Of a stretch of 6,886 nt of DNA, positions 5,659 to 6,886 are shown piece by piece. How positions within the stretch are numbered: position 1 is the stretch's first letter; each line of letters starts with the position of its first letter. Made by a program: the position numbers and the translations under genes. Origin of the DNA: Thermomonas sp. (GTDB lineage: Bacteria; Pseudomonadota; Gammaproteobacteria; Xanthomonadales; Xanthomonadaceae); NCBI GenBank assembly GCA_024711415.1, contig JANJSW010000237.1, positions 1 through 6,886 of the forward strand. Reading direction: 5' to 3'. The notes beneath the pieces are model-generated. The model was not told where the DNA came from and made no database searches. It was given only the letters and a program-made list of their open reading frames with translations.

Positions 5659-6024
5659 ATGGAAATCCTCCTGCCGATGCTCTTCCTCGTGCTCGCCGGC
5701 GGCGCGACCTGGCTGGCGCTGCGCCTGCGGCGCGGCAGCCGTGGCCGACAGCAGGCGATCTCGCAGCTACTGGACGCCGCCGATGCGCTGGAGTCCCGCC
5801 TGCGTGCGGCACGCGCCGAGATCGAGGCGGTCGCCGGCAGCGACGAGAACCCGGTGCGCGCGGCCATGCAGGAGCTGCTGCGGCAGCGGCTGTGGCTGCA
5901 GGACAACGCCGAGCGCGCCAGCCTGGAACAGCTGCACGGCGTGCGCGATGCGCTGGACGCCGCCCGCGCCAGCATCGAGCGGCAGCTGCAGCGGGTCGAT
6001 CGCGCCCGCGCCGGGGCGGCCTGA
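5659..6024 (+). CDS. Hypothetical membrane-anchored coiled-coil protein
   Basis: I do not recognise this 121-residue protein. Residues 3-22 (ILLPMLFLVLAGGATWLALR) form one hydrophobic segment suited to an N-terminal membrane anchor, followed by a very basic stretch (RLRRGSRGRQ), which by the positive-inside rule places the remainder in the cytoplasm. From about residue 31 to 117 it is charged, rich in Ala, Leu, Arg, Glu and Gln, and almost free of proline, so a long helix or coiled coil is likely. It has no cysteine and no enzyme motif. The ATG at 5659 is chosen because the hydrophobic anchor begins there; the frame is open for thousands of bases upstream, but only as the antisense of fab genes. 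It ends 3 nt before maf, so the two are probably co-transcribed. Function is unknown; a scaffold or envelope-associated role is speculation. Confidence 0.75.
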   Translation: MEILLPMLFLVLAGGATWLALRLRRGSRGRQQAISQLLDAADALESRLRAARAEIEAVAGSDENPVRAAMQELLRQRLWLQDNAERASLEQLHGVRDALDAARASIERQLQRVDRARAGAA

Positions 6025-6027
6025 CCG

Positions 6028-6606
6028 ATGCCCCGACTGACCCTCGCCTCGACCTCGCGCTACCGCCGCGAACTGCTGGAACGGCTGCGCCTGCCCTTCG
6101 CGGTGGCCCGTCCGGAGGTGGATGAAACCGCCCTGCCCGGCGAAACCCCGCTGGCGCTGGCCATTCGCCTGGCCGAGGCCAAGGCGCAGGCGGTGGCCCG
6201 CACCCTGACCGGCGACAGCTGGGCGCTGGGTTCGGACCAGGTCGCCGACCTCGACGGCCGGCCGCTGGGCAAGCCGGGCGGCCGCAACGCCGCCATCGCC
6301 CAGCTGCGGGCGATGTCCGGCGGCATGGTGCGTTTCCATACCGCGCTGTGCCTGGCCCATGCCGACGGCCGCGCGCTGGCCGCCATCGACCTCACCGAGG
6401 TGCGCTTCCGCGCGTTGGCCGACGCCGAGATCGAGCGCTACGTGGATGCCGAGCAGCCGTTCGACTGCGCCGGCAGCTTCAAGTCGGAAGGGCTGGGCAT
6501 CGCGCTGTTCGAGTCCATCGACAACCGCGACCCGACCGCGCTGATCGGACTGCCGCTGATCGCCACCTGCACGCTGCTGCGACAGGCGGGATTCCCCCTG
6601 CCCTGA
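6028..6606 (+). CDS. yceF: Maf family nucleotide pyrophosphatase, YceF type (7-methyl-GTP pyrophosphatase)
   Basis: Maf proteins hydrolyse non-canonical or modified nucleoside triphosphates to the monophosphate and pyrophosphate. The YceF branch prefers 7-methyl-GTP and related nucleotides, unlike the dTTP/UTP-specific YhdE branch. The 192-residue product has the full motif set: LASTS at 6-10 with Arg13, PEVDE at 29-33, Lys52, GSDQV at 68-72 with probable catalytic Asp70, GKP at 81-83, the YceF-like CAGSFKSEGLGI at 147-158, and IGLPLI at 163-168. The close match to E. coli YceF through GSFKSEG and GLPLIA supports the subfamily. In E. coli yceF is also divergent from yceD, so the neighbourhood is conserved apart from the extra coiled-coil gene here. 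It begins 3 nt after that gene with only a weak ribosome binding site, suggesting translational coupling. Confidence 0.93.
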   Translation: MPRLTLASTSRYRRELLERLRLPFAVARPEVDETALPGETPLALAIRLAEAKAQAVARTLTGDSWALGSDQVADLDGRPLGKPGGRNAAIAQLRAMSGGMVRFHTALCLAHADGRALAAIDLTEVRFRALADAEIERYVDAEQPFDCAGSFKSEGLGIALFESIDNRDPTALIGLPLIATCTLLRQAGFPLP

Positions 6607-6616
6607 GCGCGCGCCG

Positions 6617-6886
6617 TCACTCGGCTGTGGTTTGGTCGAACGGCGCGAAGCCCCAGCGACGGAGCAGCACCAAACGCTGCCGTGCGGCATCGGCGCGGTC
6701 GCCATAGGCCTGCGCCAGCAGGGCGTCGTCCAACGCCGGCCAGCCAGCGCGGATCTGCGTGGCGTAAGCAACTGCGCGCTGGTGCGTGGTCGAGGCCTTC
6801 TTCGCCAGATGCACGCCGTTCACCGCCGCGAACAGCAGCGTCACCAGCAACAGCCCCCGCAGCCGGCGCCACGCCCAGCCGGCATC
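6617..6886 (-). CDS. Hypothetical protein with a transmembrane segment, C-terminal part (partial)
   Basis: A minus-strand frame enters from the right edge and stops with TGA at 6619-6617; 89 codons are visible and the true start is outside. The first visible codons read DAGWAWRRLRG and lead into the hydrophobic stretch LLLVTLLFAAVNGVHLA, a probable membrane segment with basic residues on its N-terminal side. A soluble helical tail of about 60 residues follows, rich in Ala, Arg and Gln and ending RRWGFAPFDQTTAE. A TTG at 6850 is a possible start but falls inside the hydrophobic segment, so I treat the frame as continuing upstream. I recognise no family. It may be a small single-span protein or the end of a larger membrane protein. 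It converges on maf with only 10 nt between stop codons and no room for an ordinary terminator. Confidence 0.6.
   Translation of the reverse strand, partial: DAGWAWRRLRGLLLVTLLFAAVNGVHLAKKASTTHQRAVAYATQIRAGWPALDDALLAQAYGDRADAARQRLVLLRRWGFAPFDQTTAE

Noticed and set aside
3091..6024. 977-codon open frame on the plus strand
   Set aside because: It crosses fabD, fabH, rpmF and yceD in antisense; only its last 121 codons (5659-6024) look like a protein.
5767..6771. 334-codon open frame on the minus strand opposite maf
   Set aside because: It is antisense to maf and the coiled-coil gene and has no recognisable domain; maf has a complete motif set.
1..6886. Search for a novel defence, mobile or secretion system
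   Set aside because: All complete genes but one are recognisable housekeeping genes; there is no transposase, integrase, terminal repeat, tRNA, CRISPR repeat or composition break visible.

Overview
The window is a GC-rich chromosomal segment holding a housekeeping fatty-acid synthesis cluster. Protein similarity and gene order (partial pabB-like gene, fabF, acpP, fabG, fabD, fabH, rpmF, yceD, with a Maf/YceF gene on the other strand) point to a gammaproteobacterium of the Xanthomonadaceae/Lysobacteraceae type (Xanthomonas, Lysobacter, Luteimonas and relatives). The family assignment is an inference from recalled sequence features, not from a search.

Layout. Positions 1-5544 are read on the minus strand, so transcription runs from high to low coordinates: yceD, rpmF (ribosomal protein L32), fabH, fabD, fabG, acpP, fabF and the first 24 codons of a probable pabB. 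A very good sigma70-type promoter (TTGACA, 17 bp, TAGCAT) lies just before yceD and is probably the main promoter. Two GC-rich hairpins with poor T-tracts sit directly after the two small genes expected to be needed in greatest amount, rpmF and acpP. They look like partial terminators or 3'-end stabilisers that let rpmF and acpP be made in excess over the enzymes downstream. On the plus strand, from 5659, a small membrane-anchored coiled-coil protein of unknown function is followed after 3 nt by a maf/yceF nucleotide pyrophosphatase gene. A further minus-strand gene, cut by the right edge, converges on maf with a 10-nt gap. No gene-free stretch exceeds 180 nt.

How the genes work together. FabD makes malonyl-ACP from malonyl-CoA and ACP. 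FabH starts chains by condensing acetyl-CoA with malonyl-ACP, FabF elongates them, and FabG reduces each 3-ketoacyl-ACP. AcpP carries all the intermediates. L32 and YceD tie the cluster to ribosome assembly, a linkage also found in E. coli. The expected catalytic residues are present in FabF, FabD, FabG, FabH and AcpP, so all look functional.

I found no mobile element, CRISPR array, tRNA, rRNA or new multi-gene system. The less ordinary items are regulatory: a potential G-quadruplex/hairpin switch before pabB, near-leaderless divergent start sites at the yceD/coiled-coil junction, the twin hairpins, and a palindrome-bearing fabD leader with an uncertain start codon. The absence of plsX from its usual place and the uncharacterised coiled-coil gene upstream of maf are also worth a look.
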